Of a DNA stretch of 64,000 nt, positions 1-7,926 are shown piece by piece. The notes beneath the pieces are model-generated. The model saw nothing but the letters and a program-made list of their open reading frames with translations, was not told the origin of the DNA and did no database searches. The first letter of the stretch is position 1, and each line of letters starts with the position of its first letter. A program made the position numbers and the translations under genes. The stretch is from Gammaproteobacteria bacterium (GTDB lineage Bacteria > Pseudomonadota > Gammaproteobacteria > Pseudomonadales > Cellvibrionaceae), in contig SEBU01000001.1 in the NCBI GenBank assembly GCA_004173475.1, positions 1,674,001-1,738,000 of the forward strand, given 5' to 3'.

Positions 1-75
1 CAGTTTTATGGTTTGCTACGCAAAGTATTCCACAAAACCACAACTTAAAAACTGCCGCTGAACTCGGCGTTATGC
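1..75 (+). repeat. attC site 1 (partial, left edge)
   Basis: Right-hand part of an attC: the long stem half, GCTGAACTCGGC arm and R' box GTTATGC at 69-75. The R'' side lies outside the window. Confidence 0.88.
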
Positions 76-92
76 ACACACTTGGAGATATC

Positions 93-626
93 ATGAATTA
101 CATTCGCTTTCTTTTTTTAGTTTTAATGTTGACCTCTTGTGTTTCAATAGCACCAAGCACAACTGAAAAAGCCACATCTAAAATCACTATCGAACACGAC
201 TCATTTAAAAATCAAACATGGATAAAAACTCCGCTTTATTTAAGTCGGCAAGGGTTCACAGATACGTTTCCTGTTCAGTTAAGCTTAAGGGCACTATATA
301 AGGCAGAAAAGCTCTCGTTTATTCAATTGTATGTCACATCATCGAACGTTACATGGGGATTCTATAATTCTGCAAATGGTGAAGACGGCATGCCGTTAGG
401 CTTCACAAAAATTGATGGGGTTGTTGACTCGTATGCTGGAATTGTTACCGCCGAAGAACATTTTGGTTTAGAAATTCCTTACGGCTATCTATTAAAAATG
501 TCTGAGAAAGACTGGAGCATCAAAGTTTATGGAAAACGAAATGAAGGCGTTTTCATTTTACCAAAAACTATAACTCAATCTTTTGTTGAAAAAATAAAAT
601 GTTTTGAGGAAAAGAAGTGCATGTAA
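93..626 (+). CDS. Cassette-encoded putative lipoprotein
   Basis: Unknown function. The ATG at 93 is preferred over one at 72 that lies inside the attC R' box, because GGAGAT precedes it at good spacing and it opens directly on a lipoprotein signal (hydrophobic stretch ending LTSC, lipobox near residue 15). The rest, about 160 residues, is soluble and beta-rich looking, with no motif I recognise. It should be anchored in the outer or inner membrane facing the periplasm. It is the only gene in its cassette and ends just before attC site 2. Confidence 0.75.
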   Translation: MNYIRFLFLVLMLTSCVSIAPSTTEKATSKITIEHDSFKNQTWIKTPLYLSRQGFTDTFPVQLSLRALYKAEKLSFIQLYVTSSNVTWGFYNSANGEDGMPLGFTKIDGVVDSYAGIVTAEEHFGLEIPYGYLLKMSEKDWSIKVYGKRNEGVFILPKTITQSFVEKIKCFEEKKCM

Positions 627-633
627 TATAAAT

Positions 634-766
634 GCATAACAAATCGCTCAAGCATCGCACACTTCGTGTGCTGGACAGTTTTTAAGTCGCAGTTTTGTGG
701 TTTTGCTGCGCAAAAGTATTCCACAGAACCGCAACTTAAAAACTGCCGCTTAGCTCGGCGTTATGT
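634..766 (+). repeat. attC site 2
   Basis: R'' GCATAAC at 634-640, R' GTTATGT at 760-766. Side hairpin GCACACTTCGTGTGC. The long stem has the GTGG/CCAC variant, and the arm reads GCTTAGCTCGG rather than GCTGAACTCGG. Confidence 0.92.
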
Positions 767-1140
767 GGGCCAGAGCGTAAAAGCTAAACGCTTCGGAAAG
801 TACGAAAAAGCAAAAGCTAATGTTCTGCAAGTTCAGTCGCTTTTGGTTTTACGCTTTCGGTAAGTTTTCACGCTGTAGCAATCAGGAAATGCTTAGGTTA
901 TTTCGTTGCTGTGTATTTTTTGGTTTCTTTGGCGCCTTCGGTAGCGTAGAAAATTGCAAGTAGTTTTTATCGGTAGCGGTATCTCCTGTCTCATTTGTTT
1001 TGGTTTTTTTGCTTGCTATTGTTTCGGTTCGTTTTATTTCGGGTAAATTTCAAAGGCTTTTCTTGGTTCGCTTCGGAAAAATTTAGTTTAATCAGCTAGT
1101 TTTTTATTGTTCTTCGCTAGCTTTTTAAAAAGGCAAAATC
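767..1140 (+). other. ORF-less cassette (family copy 1)
   Basis: No convincing open reading frame on either strand; the only ORF here starts within attC 2. The 5' end (about 761-830) resembles three other cassettes at 4719, 11115 and 11619: an ACGTGGG-CA-GA-like start, then AAAAGC, a GCTTCGG segment, AAAAGCAAAAGCTAA and TTCTG. The rest is T/G-rich on the plus strand with repeated CTTCGG pieces. It could be a noncoding RNA or promoter cassette; no function can be read from it. Confidence 0.6.
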
Positions 1141-1271
1141 ACATAACAAGTCGCTCAAGCATCGCCACTTCGTGGCTGGACAGTTTTTAAGTCGCGCTTT
1201 TGTGGTTTTGCTACGCAAAAGTATTCCACAAAACCACAACTTAAAAACTGCCGCTTAGCTCGGCGTTATGC
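1141..1271 (+). repeat. attC site 3
   Basis: R'' ACATAAC at 1141, R' GTTATGC at 1265-1271. Side hairpin GCCACTTCGTGGC. The long stem is the CTTTTGTGG/CCACAAAA version. Confidence 0.92.
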
Positions 1272-1280
1272 AGAAATAGT

Positions 1281-1751
1281 ATGAATGAATCTGATAGAAG
1301 TTTTGCTGAAGCTATTTTGAACCGCATAATGAAAGGTGGTTCTATCAATGGCATGAGATTTTTTACTCCACAGTTATTAATTGATGGACCATCCGATATT
1401 AGACAAGAAGCATTTATTAATTTGGAGTCTAGTTGGGTGTTGTTCGAGTCATTGCCTGAAACACTGCCGGAAAAAATAGAAGAAATGTCGCGCGAGCAAG
1501 AAGAATTAGAAATATTGAAGTTAAAAGGTGAAGAAATTGAAAAAATTAATATCCTGTCGCCAAATCCTCACTTGCTAATTAATTTTAAAAGTGGACGGGC
1601 TCTATACTTAAATGGTGAGAGTGAAATGTACGAGCCTTGGACCGCCGGTCTAACTACACATGGCAATTCGCACGAGCACTGGTTAGTTGTAGCTTGTCCT
1701 GGTGGTGGTCTTGCAGTCTGGGCTCCTGAAAAATGGCAGGCGAATGCATAA
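1281..1751 (+). CDS. Cassette-encoded hypothetical protein
   Basis: 156-residue soluble protein, not recognised. The N-terminal half has a Glu-rich, probably helical segment (about residues 60-90). The C-terminal half is beta-like with several Gly, Trp and His residues (HGNSHEHWLVV, GGGLAVWAPEKW). There is no signal peptide and no clear ribosome binding site before the ATG. The stop codon lies inside the R'' box of the next attC, so the last residues (NA) are specified by attC sequence. Confidence 0.7.
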   Translation: MNESDRSFAEAILNRIMKGGSINGMRFFTPQLLIDGPSDIRQEAFINLESSWVLFESLPETLPEKIEEMSREQEELEILKLKGEEIEKINILSPNPHLLINFKSGRALYLNGESEMYEPWTAGLTTHGNSHEHWLVVACPGGGLAVWAPEKWQANA

Positions 1752-1886
1752 CAAGTCGTTCCAGCACCACTTCGGCACTTCGTGCCTACGTTGGACAGTT
1801 TTTAAGTCGCGGCTTTATGGTTTTGCTGCGCAAAAGTATTCCATAAAACCACAACTTAAAAACTGCCGCTGAACTCGGCGTTATAA
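1746..1886 (+). repeat. attC site 4
   Basis: R'' GCATAAC at 1746, R' GTTATAA at 1880-1886. Longer side hairpin built on GGCACTTCGTGCC. Its TAA is the stop codon of the preceding gene. Confidence 0.92.
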
Positions 1887-1898
1887 GGAACCATACGA

Positions 1899-2375
1899 GT
1901 GAGTATGTACGAATTAGAAAAAAATATTTGGTCCGAAGCTGATTTCAGCATTATGGGCTGGCATGACGCCTCAATATGGTCAATGGTTCCTAACTCAGAG
2001 AAATTCGAATACTTGCTAGACCTGGATTATATTTTTAAATGGGTTCACCCTAAAGAAAATGAAACATACTTTAAATTCTGGGTGGCTCCCGTGACAATGG
2101 TTTTTGAAAATGCCTTTGACGTAAAAATTAATATTGAATCACGGCAAGGCCTCATTGAGGTGGCGGACCTCCACAAGGAAAATCCGAGGTTGACACCAAA
2201 TGGTAAGTTTACAACTCATACTTATCGCTTTGAATGTCAAGAGGGTGAGGCGTCAATCGAAGCAACGGGTTTCAAAATGTACGTTCGTCAAAAACCTAAA
2301 CTTATTACAGGTCAAAGTTTTAACCTTGAAGAGCGTGGCGGTGTTAATTTTGGTCGCGCATTAAATACTTTATAA
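1899..2375 (+). CDS. Cassette-encoded hypothetical protein
   Basis: 158-residue soluble protein of unknown family. GTG at 1899 is taken as start because AAGGA lies 9 bases upstream; ATG at 1905 is the alternative. The sequence begins with a Trp-rich segment containing a GWHDASIWSM stretch, followed by alternating hydrophobic and charged strands. This suggests a compact beta-rich domain of the kind common among small cassette or immunity-like proteins, which is only an impression. The stop codon is in the R'' box of attC 5. Confidence 0.7.
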   Translation: MSMYELEKNIWSEADFSIMGWHDASIWSMVPNSEKFEYLLDLDYIFKWVHPKENETYFKFWVAPVTMVFENAFDVKINIESRQGLIEVADLHKENPRLTPNGKFTTHTYRFECQEGEASIEATGFKMYVRQKPKLITGQSFNLEERGGVNFGRALNTL

Positions 2376-2483
2376 CAAAGCAATCAAACGGATGGTTTTT
2401 AAATTGCGCTTTTGCCATTCCGCTTCGCTTCATCTTATGGCAAAAGCGCAATTTAAAAACCACCGTTTATCGCGGCGTTATGC
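2370..2483 (+). repeat. attC site 5 (divergent type)
   Basis: R'' TTATAAC at 2370, R' GTTATGC at 2477-2483. At 114 bp it is shorter than the common type. The stem is formed by GGTTTTTAAATTGCGC and its complement with an internal CTTTTGCC/GGCAAAAG pairing. It lacks the usual side hairpin. Confidence 0.88.
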
Positions 2484-2498
2484 ACATCAAGGGAAAGA

Positions 2499-2909
2499 AT
2501 GAATTACATTCAATTAAAAGCGCAAGAAGCACTACCTTCAATTGAGCATTTATATCCATTCAAGTGCTTAGTCATAATTTCTGAAAGTGTTTCGCAAGCA
2601 AGACAAGACGAAATAAGTATGTGGCTTGTGAAATCTGGTTGTGTAGTTATGTGTGCTTGGGGTATCAATTGTAGTTCGTGGGATGACTCAGTTGATTGCG
2701 CAAGTATTGAAATGTTTAATTACAATCAACCACTGCCTGAACGTTTTGTATTAACAACGTGGCATGAAAATGAACCGTTAGAGGAGGCTATGTTTTTCCT
2801 TAAACATACAATAAGCCACCCAGAACATGATCTTGAAAATGTTGTTTTGTTGCACATATCGTCAAAAAGCCAACGCAATGAAATTATTGCTGAATTTGAA
2901 AATGCATAA
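2499..2909 (+). CDS. Cassette-encoded small protein, DUF7684-like
   Basis: 136-residue soluble protein. The core (VSQARQDEISMWLVKSGC, CAWGINCSSWDDSVD, TTWHENEPLEEAMFF) resembles a family of small uncharacterised proteins I associate with DUF7684 and integron cassettes; that assignment is from memory. Conserved Cys, Trp and Asp around residues 45-70 and the WHENEPLEE motif are the likely core. GGGAAAG precedes the ATG. It ends FENA with its stop inside R'' of attC 6. Confidence 0.72.
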   Translation: MNYIQLKAQEALPSIEHLYPFKCLVIISESVSQARQDEISMWLVKSGCVVMCAWGINCSSWDDSVDCASIEMFNYNQPLPERFVLTTWHENEPLEEAMFFLKHTISHPEHDLENVVLLHISSKSQRNEIIAEFENA

Positions 2910-3036
2910 CAAGTCGTTGCAGCATCGTGCGCTGCGCGCACTGGACAGTTTTTAAGTCGCGGTTTTATGGTTTTGCTGCGCAAAAGTAATCCATAAAACC
3001 ACAACTTAAAAACTGCCGCTGAACTCGGCGTTAAGT
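2904..3036 (+). repeat. attC site 6
   Basis: R'' GCATAAC at 2904, R' GTTAAGT at 3030-3036. Side hairpin GTGCGCTGCGCGCAC, whose loop differs from the usual TTCG. Confidence 0.92.
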
Positions 3037-3053
3037 TACCAGAGGGAGTGTGA

Positions 3054-3500
3054 ATGAATTTATTTAGTAGGCTGCTAAATAGAAAAAATCCTGAATTGAA
3101 AAAATCAGATGGTTCCGTAAAAACCAGTGGAGAATTAATCGCTGAAGTTACTGGTGGCGCAAACCTAGTCAATGGAAAGCAAACTTGGGAGTTAGTGGCT
3201 GAAGGCAAAAGTGACATAGAAATAATGAAAGAATGTTGCCTTGCTGAATTAAAAACCATGGAGGTTGCTGGTCTAGTTCCAGCTCCATACTATTTTGAGC
3301 GTGTAGCCGTTCTTTCCAGAAAAGAAAAGCTCTATGAACAAGAAATATTTTTCTGTGAGCAGTACATTGAAAAGGTAGAACTTTTTTACAAGAAGCATGG
3401 TGCTAAAGGCTATGCTGACGTTCGTAAAGGCCCTCGCTATAAAGCAATAGTTCAGCGCCTACCAAAAGCTAAAGAGTTGCTAAAGAAACAAAAAACTTAA
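3054..3500 (+). CDS. Cassette-encoded hypothetical protein
   Basis: 148-residue soluble, Lys/Glu-rich, probably helical protein with no family I recognise. A strong GAGGGAG ribosome binding site sits 6-7 bases before the ATG. The N-terminus (FSRLLNRKNPELKK) is basic. The region around residues 75-120, with PAPYYFERVAVLSRKEKLYEQEI and a cysteine, looks like a helical hairpin such as a single TPR-like unit. The stop codon lies in R'' of attC 7. Confidence 0.72.
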   Translation: MNLFSRLLNRKNPELKKSDGSVKTSGELIAEVTGGANLVNGKQTWELVAEGKSDIEIMKECCLAELKTMEVAGLVPAPYYFERVAVLSRKEKLYEQEIFFCEQYIEKVELFYKKHGAKGYADVRKGPRYKAIVQRLPKAKELLKKQKT

Positions 3501-3635
3501 CAAGTCGTTGCAGCATCACTTCGGCGCTTCGCGCCTACGTTGGACAGTTTTTAAGTCGCAGTTTTGTGGTTTTGCTGCGCAAAAGTATTCCACAAAACCA
3601 CAACTTAAAAACTGCCGCTGAACTCGGCGTTACAA
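3495..3635 (+). repeat. attC site 7
   Basis: R'' ACTTAAC at 3495, R' GTTACAA at 3629-3635. Side hairpin GGCGCTTCGCGCC; standard long stem. Confidence 0.92.
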
Positions 3636-3645
3636 AGGAATAGAA

Positions 3646-4074
3646 ATGCACGCTGGAAATTCGACTTCAGGAAACATTAAACATAGTAAGCTGTGGAAAG
3701 CGTTCTTTGCATTGTTATTATGCATTCAACTGACTTCCTATTTTTTCTTTGACGAGTTCGAATATGATTTGCCAAGCTTGGTAGGCGAATTTTTACTTAT
3801 ACCATTACTTATAGTTTCTGTTTTCGGTTATGCCTTTCAAAAAAAGGTTCTGTGGCGAAATGTGCATATACTCGTTATAGTTCTATCAATTTTTTATGAA
3901 GCATATACATTCCGAGACTTTGAAGCAGTTGATCTTGAAAAGAATCAACGCCTATTTTTATATGCAATGCTAGTTCCGCTTGTGCTGCTATATGTAGCAA
4001 CATATTACGCAGCAATTAAATATGCATTATTTAGTTCACATATATGGAAAGGCTTGCCACAAGAAAATTTGTAA
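3646..4074 (+). CDS. Cassette-encoded membrane protein, four helices
   Basis: 142 residues with about four transmembrane segments (roughly 17-35, 45-63, 70-87 and 102-125) and an acidic loop after the first. AAAGGA precedes the ATG at good spacing, partly supplied by the R' box of attC 7. No family is recognised. It should sit in the inner membrane. The stop codon is in R'' of attC 8. Confidence 0.72.
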   Translation: MHAGNSTSGNIKHSKLWKAFFALLLCIQLTSYFFFDEFEYDLPSLVGEFLLIPLLIVSVFGYAFQKKVLWRNVHILVIVLSIFYEAYTFRDFEAVDLEKNQRLFLYAMLVPLVLLYVATYYAAIKYALFSSHIWKGLPQENL

Positions 4075-4180
4075 CAAGGCGTTGCACCTGACGAATTGTA
4101 AGTAGCGCTTATGCAATATTGCTACGCAAAGGTTATCGCAACGCGCCACTTACAATCCGCAGGTGAACGCAACGTTAGGC
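4069..4180 (+). repeat. attC site 8 (divergent type)
   Basis: R'' TTGTAAC at 4069, R' GTTAGGC at 4174-4180. Arms CAAGGCGTTGCACCTG and CAGGTGAACGCAACG pair well. The central stem (ATTGTAAGT/ACTTACAAT) is unlike its neighbours, so this cassette probably came from another array. Confidence 0.88.
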
Positions 4181-4181
4181 A

Positions 4182-4481
4182 ATGAGAATAATGACAATTC
4201 GGGAATTCCTTGAAAGGCTAAGATTTAGAATTACAATTTCCGTAATTTTTTGTGCGGTGCCATTTATTTTTCTATTGAAGCCAAAGCATGATCCATTAAT
4301 ATTTGTGTTACTGTTTTGTACATGCGTCGTACTCTATATTTTATTCAAGTTATACTTGAAGTGTCCTAAATGCAAAGCTAGCCTAGGCCCTCTAATGTTT
4401 AAGGGGAGAGATATTTTACATATTTCACCTGAAATTAAATGCTGTCCCAGTTGCGGGGTATCATTTGAGTCAAAGTTATAA
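4182..4481 (+). CDS. Cassette-encoded membrane protein with zinc-ribbon-like tail
   Basis: 99 residues: two hydrophobic segments (about 17-32 and 38-56), then a cytoplasmic tail with CPKC near residue 61 and CPSC near residue 89, which together could bind one zinc as a rubredoxin-type ribbon. No family name is assigned. The ATG directly follows the R' box. About 110 bp of noncoding sequence lies between its stop and attC 9. Confidence 0.7.
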   Translation: MRIMTIREFLERLRFRITISVIFCAVPFIFLLKPKHDPLIFVLLFCTCVVLYILFKLYLKCPKCKASLGPLMFKGRDILHISPEIKCCPSCGVSFESKL

Positions 4482-4590
4482 ATTTAAATTTTCATAAAGG
4501 CAGTGTTTTACTTAAATTGTTCTGGTGGTTTAACTAAATCTCCTTTTTAGGGCGCCACTATATTTTTTAGCTTATTCAGTAAAGCGTCAG

Positions 4591-4724
4591 GCCTAACAAG
4601 TCGTTGCAGCACCGTTTCGCTTCGCTCCACTGGACAGTTTTTAAGTCGCGGTTTTATGGTTTGCTGCGCAAAAGTATTCCATAAAACCACAACTTAAAAA
4701 CTGCCGTTGAACTCGGCGTTACGT
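4591..4724 (+). repeat. attC site 9
   Basis: R'' GCCTAAC at 4591, R' GTTACGT at 4718-4724. Side hairpin region CGTTTCGCTTCGCTCCACTGG; standard long stem. Confidence 0.92.
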
Positions 4725-5091
4725 GGGTCAAGAAATTAAAAGCTGGCTGCTTCGTCTAAATCGTAAAAGCAAAAGCTAAAATTCTGAAAGGCCAAAGTTT
4801 GGTTTTTTCATGAGCTGCTAGCTCCAGGCGTACAAATAGTTTTTCTGGGCCGAAATATTGTGGTTTAACGTTCGGAAATATTTCTTATGCCTTCGGTAGT
4901 TGTTTTATCGCAAGTACTTTTAGTTGTGAGCATAAGGCTACAATATTTTATCTTCCAGGGCTTGTTGCCTCTGGCGTTAGTGAGGTTAAAGCTTAAAATT
5001 GTGGTTTTGTTGGTTTGCTTCGGAAGGCTAGGGTTTTATTGTTGTAGTTTGCTTTTTTCCTTCTGTTCAAATCCTTCACAAGTAAATTATC
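4725..5091 (+). other. ORF-less cassette (family copy 2)
   Basis: A 105-codon plus-strand frame exists (from 4887 into the attC), but it is not kept in the sister cassette at 11115, where small indels break it. I therefore read this cassette as noncoding. It starts with the shared block (TTACGTGGGTCAAGAAATT, then AAAAGCAAAAGCTAA and ATTCTGAAAGG). It is alike over its whole length to the cassette at 11115-11484, roughly 85% by eye, including the attached attC. Confidence 0.65.
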
Positions 5092-5231
5092 ACGTAACAA
5101 GTCGTTGCAGCACCGCTCCGGCACTTCGTGCCTGCGCTGGACAGTTTTTAAGTCGCAGTTTTATGGTTTGCTGCGCAAAAGTGTTCCATAAAACCACAAC
5201 TTAAAAACTGCCGCTGAACTCGGCGTTAGGA
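5092..5231 (+). repeat. attC site 10
   Basis: R'' ACGTAAC at 5092, R' GTTAGGA at 5225-5231. Side hairpin GGCACTTCGTGCC inside CGCTC...GCGCTGG, the same as in attC 20. Confidence 0.92.
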
Positions 5232-5245
5232 AAAGAGGTAATCGC

Positions 5246-5536
5246 ATGCGTTGCATAATATTATGTTTATTTTTTATTGCATCTACTGCAATAGCAAAAG
5301 AACCAACGAGCCAATGGAAACTATCAAATTTCACATTAAAAAATATGATTGAAAATGGCTACACAATTGTATCCATCTCTAGTGATCAAAGCCAAAATGC
5401 AAACATATATGGTGAAACTTTCTTCTTGCAAAAAGGTGCATCAGTTTTTAAGTGCTCTGAATCTCACATAGTAAACTCTAAAACGCAGGAATCGTCTGCA
5501 TTATTTATGTGTTTTGAGTTAGTTAATCCACACTGA
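5246..5536 (+). CDS. Cassette-encoded small secreted protein
   Basis: 96 residues with a clear signal peptide (MRCIILCLFFIASTAIA, cleavage likely after AIA near residue 17), so the mature protein is periplasmic, about 79 residues. Two cysteines in the mature part (near 72 and 91) could form a disulfide. AAAAGAGG lies upstream of the ATG. It is the first gene of a two-gene cassette; the KTSC gene starts 17 bases after its stop. Its middle (NGYTIVSISS, FLQKGASVFKC) recalls small cassette proteins of unknown role. Confidence 0.75.
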   Translation: MRCIILCLFFIASTAIAKEPTSQWKLSNFTLKNMIENGYTIVSISSDQSQNANIYGETFFLQKGASVFKCSESHIVNSKTQESSALFMCFELVNPH

Positions 5537-5553
5537 TATTTATAGGTGAAATC

Positions 5554-5754
5554 ATGGAAATGATTCAAGTTCAGTCAAATGCTATTTCGGCAGTTGGTTA
5601 TGAGGCATCTACACAAAAATTAAAAATTAAGTTTCATCAAGGGCATTCATATGATTTCTGTCATGTTCCTTTGAGTGTTTATCAATCGTTTATTAAGGCG
5701 CCTTCAAAAGGTGCTTTTTATGACAGTCATATTAAAGATCGGTACCAATGCTAA
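5554..5754 (+). CDS. KTSC domain protein
   Basis: 66 residues, essentially one KTSC domain: SNAISAVGYEASTQKLKIKF, then the Tyr/Phe segment, and APSKGAFYDSHIKDRY at the end, where the family usually has KG-YFN-IR--Y. The domain's role is not well established; it occurs as a stand-alone protein and at the C-terminus of lysyl-tRNA-synthetase-like and other proteins. Second gene of a two-gene cassette, probably co-transcribed with the secreted protein before it. Confidence 0.85.
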   Translation: MEMIQVQSNAISAVGYEASTQKLKIKFHQGHSYDFCHVPLSVYQSFIKAPSKGAFYDSHIKDRYQC

Positions 5755-5757
5755 TAT

Positions 5758-5890
5758 TCCTAACAAGTCGTTGCAGCACCAGTCGCTGCGCTCCTTGGAC
5801 AGTTTTTAAGTCGCAGTTTTATGGTTTTGCTGCGCAAAAGTATTCCATAAAACCACAACTTAAAAACTGCCGCTGAACTCGGCGTTAGCT
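5758..5890 (+). repeat. attC site 11
   Basis: R'' TCCTAAC at 5758, R' GTTAGCT at 5884-5890. Side element AGTCGCTGCGCTCCTTGG. Confidence 0.92.
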
Positions 5891-5895
5891 TACTC

Positions 5896-6291
5896 ATGAA
5901 AATACATATTGCTAAAGTTATTGTCAAAATATTAGCTGTTGGTTTACTCCTCTGGCTTTGTGTAATTGGCTATGCGCTATATGACTTAAAGCCAAAAGAA
6001 TATGTCTTGGCAAAGGATAGTGTGAAAAGCCTTAATGAAGAAGTCGCGCTTGAGTTGTGTAGAAGAGTGTTAATGAAAGAGCTAAATTTACAATCGAACC
6101 AAATAGAGCCTATTCCGTATCAAGAGCCAGGGAAATCATTGTTGGCGCAAAACGAAAGTTTAAAAAATGAAGGGTCAATAATCTGGTATGTTTCTTCAAG
6201 CGGCTTTGATCCTACGCATGCTTGGCACATACATACTAAAATTGTAATTAGAGAGAATGACATATTGGTTATTGTCAGTAAGCCAAAATAA
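5896..6291 (+). CDS. Cassette-encoded single-pass membrane protein
   Basis: 131 residues: basic N-terminus, one transmembrane segment (about 9-30), then a periplasmic-facing domain of about 100 residues. The C-terminal half (IIWYVSSSGFDPTHAWHIHTKIVIRENDILVIVSK) reads as beta strands with three histidines. Family not recognised. The ATG lies 6 bases after the R' box with no good ribosome binding site. Confidence 0.7.
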   Translation: MKIHIAKVIVKILAVGLLLWLCVIGYALYDLKPKEYVLAKDSVKSLNEEVALELCRRVLMKELNLQSNQIEPIPYQEPGKSLLAQNESLKNEGSIIWYVSSSGFDPTHAWHIHTKIVIRENDILVIVSKPK

Positions 6292-6293
6292 AA

Positions 6294-6425
6294 AGCTAAC
6301 AAGTCGTTGCAGCTCGTGCGCTTCGCGCACTGGACAGTTTTTAAGTCGCGGTTTTATGGTTTTGCTGCGCAAAAGTATTCCACAAAACCACCACTTAAAA
6401 ACTGCCGCTGAACTCGGCGTTATGC
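6294..6425 (+). repeat. attC site 12
   Basis: R'' AGCTAAC at 6294, R' GTTATGC at 6419-6425. Side hairpin GTGCGCTTCGCGCAC. Its long stem pairs TTTATGG with CCACAAAA, a mismatch not present in the other sites. Confidence 0.92.
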
Positions 6426-6436
6426 AATGAGGAATT

Positions 6437-6979
6437 ATGAACGGCTGGAAAAGATTATGGATTTTTATATCTTTAATATGGGCTGCAATCGTCATGACAA
6501 CTGCCTTTATTGTGCTTTCTCAAAGCTCTTACAATGAACCGACCAAAGCATCTGTAATTTCAAAACTTAGTGAAAGTTCTAGAAAATTCTATGAAATTGA
6601 AGACGGTCCACGTTATACGGTTACTTTATCGCATGAAGATGGAACCAAAGTGGGAATCCAATTTCCACTTTTAACCGAGGAATTTAATGCTTTACCTTTT
6701 AAAGAAAAGCTAGAAAAACTGGCTAAAAAAAGCGGAAAAACGATATCAGTTATTGAAATCGAAAATTTCGCTAAAGAGGTAAAAATCCTAAATTTACAAG
6801 CAGCCGAAGCCAAACGTGAATTTGACGGTGTATACGAAAATATAATGAAAGCTAATTCAGATAGAAGAAGCAAAGTAATATTTACTGCATTAATTTCAAT
6901 TTTAATGCCAATTCTTATTATTCTATTGTTAGGTTATGGCATGGCTTGGGTTAGAGCAGGTTTCACCAAAAATGCATAA
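6437..6979 (+). CDS. Cassette-encoded membrane protein with coiled-coil domain
   Basis: 180 residues: a transmembrane helix at about 6-27, a soluble region of about 120 residues rich in Lys/Glu with a helical part (about 105-145) that may coil, and a second transmembrane helix at about 150-172. Both ends should therefore be cytoplasmic. GAGGA precedes the ATG. No family is recognised. The protein ends TKNA, the last residue and stop being encoded by R'' of attC 13. Confidence 0.72.
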   Translation: MNGWKRLWIFISLIWAAIVMTTAFIVLSQSSYNEPTKASVISKLSESSRKFYEIEDGPRYTVTLSHEDGTKVGIQFPLLTEEFNALPFKEKLEKLAKKSGKTISVIEIENFAKEVKILNLQAAEAKREFDGVYENIMKANSDRRSKVIFTALISILMPILIILLLGYGMAWVRAGFTKNA

Positions 6980-7088
6980 CAAGGTCATCAAGCGGACGCA
7001 TTTTTTGTTGCGCTTTTGCATTCGCGGTGCTCATTGTGTGTAACACAAAAGCGCAACAAAAAACGCACCGCTTATAACAACGTTAGAA
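6974..7088 (+). repeat. attC site 13 (divergent type)
   Basis: R'' GCATAAC at 6974, R' GTTAGAA at 7082-7088. The stem is GTTGCGCTTTTG with its complement, around TGCTCATTGTGTGTAACAC. This centre recurs in attC 19. Confidence 0.88.
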
Positions 7089-7106
7089 AAATAGGGAATT
7101 GTGCCA

Positions 7107-7760
7107 ATGTTAAAAATATTAAAATTCACATTTTTGTTTGTATGTCTTAACTCTAGTCTTAGTTTTTCGTCCGAGTCCGTTGAGCCTCGTACGAAAAATG
7201 GCATGGAGCTTACGCAATTTTTCGGTTCGCTTCTAATTCCAGCTAGTGAGAGCTACACCAATCCAGACTGGAAATCTCTTTCAAAGAAGCTTAATTCAGT
7301 AAGCTGGTTTACTGAAGGAATAGTAGACGCTTCTGAATTTAATAAAAAACTCGGTAATTTCTATTTTAGAGAGGGTCGCATACTCTTCAATAATAACGGG
7401 CTACCCACACATGAAGTTTTAGGTAAAACACCACAGCCTGGTCAGTGGAGTGTTGAACTTTTGGGTGCAAGGTCCTTCGTAAATGAAGTGTCTATTAAAA
7501 TGCTAAATAACACTCAAGAATACAATCTTGATATTGTCGGTATCTTAGAAAAGAATAGCTATTCGATAGCAACTTATAAGTGCAATAAAGAAACTGAACC
7601 AGCTAGTTCAGGTAACGTCGTATATGCTATTGAGCATAAGGGCTTTAAGCCTGCTTGGCTTAAATATGAATGGTCTTGTGGTAGCGCAGGTTGCGCTGCC
7701 TATATCACGCTGTATTACAGTAAAGACCGCGCAGAAAGTACGAAATGTTATGGTTCTTAA
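7107..7760 (+). CDS. Cassette-encoded secreted protein
   Basis: Unknown function. ATG at 7107 (GGGA 9 bases upstream) is preferred to GTG at 7101. An N-terminal signal peptide (LKILKFTFLFVCLNSSLSFSS) is followed by about 195 mature residues. Four cysteines sit in the C-terminal part (YKCNKE, WSCGSAGCAAY, STKCYG), likely forming disulfides in the periplasm. It is the largest intact gene of the array. It lies alone in its cassette, with about 20 bases before attC 14. Confidence 0.75.
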   Translation: MLKILKFTFLFVCLNSSLSFSSESVEPRTKNGMELTQFFGSLLIPASESYTNPDWKSLSKKLNSVSWFTEGIVDASEFNKKLGNFYFREGRILFNNNGLPTHEVLGKTPQPGQWSVELLGARSFVNEVSIKMLNNTQEYNLDIVGILEKNSYSIATYKCNKETEPASSGNVVYAIEHKGFKPAWLKYEWSCGSAGCAAYITLYYSKDRAESTKCYGS

Positions 7761-7781
7761 GCATTGTGCCTAAAAAGCTAT

Positions 7782-7914
7782 TTCTAACAAATCGCTGAAG
7801 CACCGCGCACTTCGTGCGCTGGACAGTTTTTAAGTCGCAGTTTTGTGGTTTTGCTGCGCAAAAGTAATCCACAAAACCGCAACTTAAAAACCGCCGCTTA
7901 GCTCGGCGTTAGGC
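7782..7914 (+). repeat. attC site 14
   Basis: R'' TTCTAAC at 7782, R' GTTAGGC at 7908-7914. Side hairpin GCGCACTTCGTGCGC. Arm variant AAATCGCTGAAGC / GCTTAGCTCGG. Confidence 0.92.
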
Positions 7915-7926
7915 AATCACAAAAAT

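Noticed and set aside
666..863. 65-codon frame spanning attC 2
   Set aside because: Starts inside the attC and continues into the noncoding cassette; no ribosome binding site or homology.
2726..3259. Long minus-strand frame across two cassettes and an attC
   Set aside because: Antisense to two genes and through a recombination site; a by-product of their codon use.
4887..5204. 105-codon plus-strand frame in an ORF-less cassette
   Set aside because: It runs into the attC and is broken in the sister cassette at 11115.
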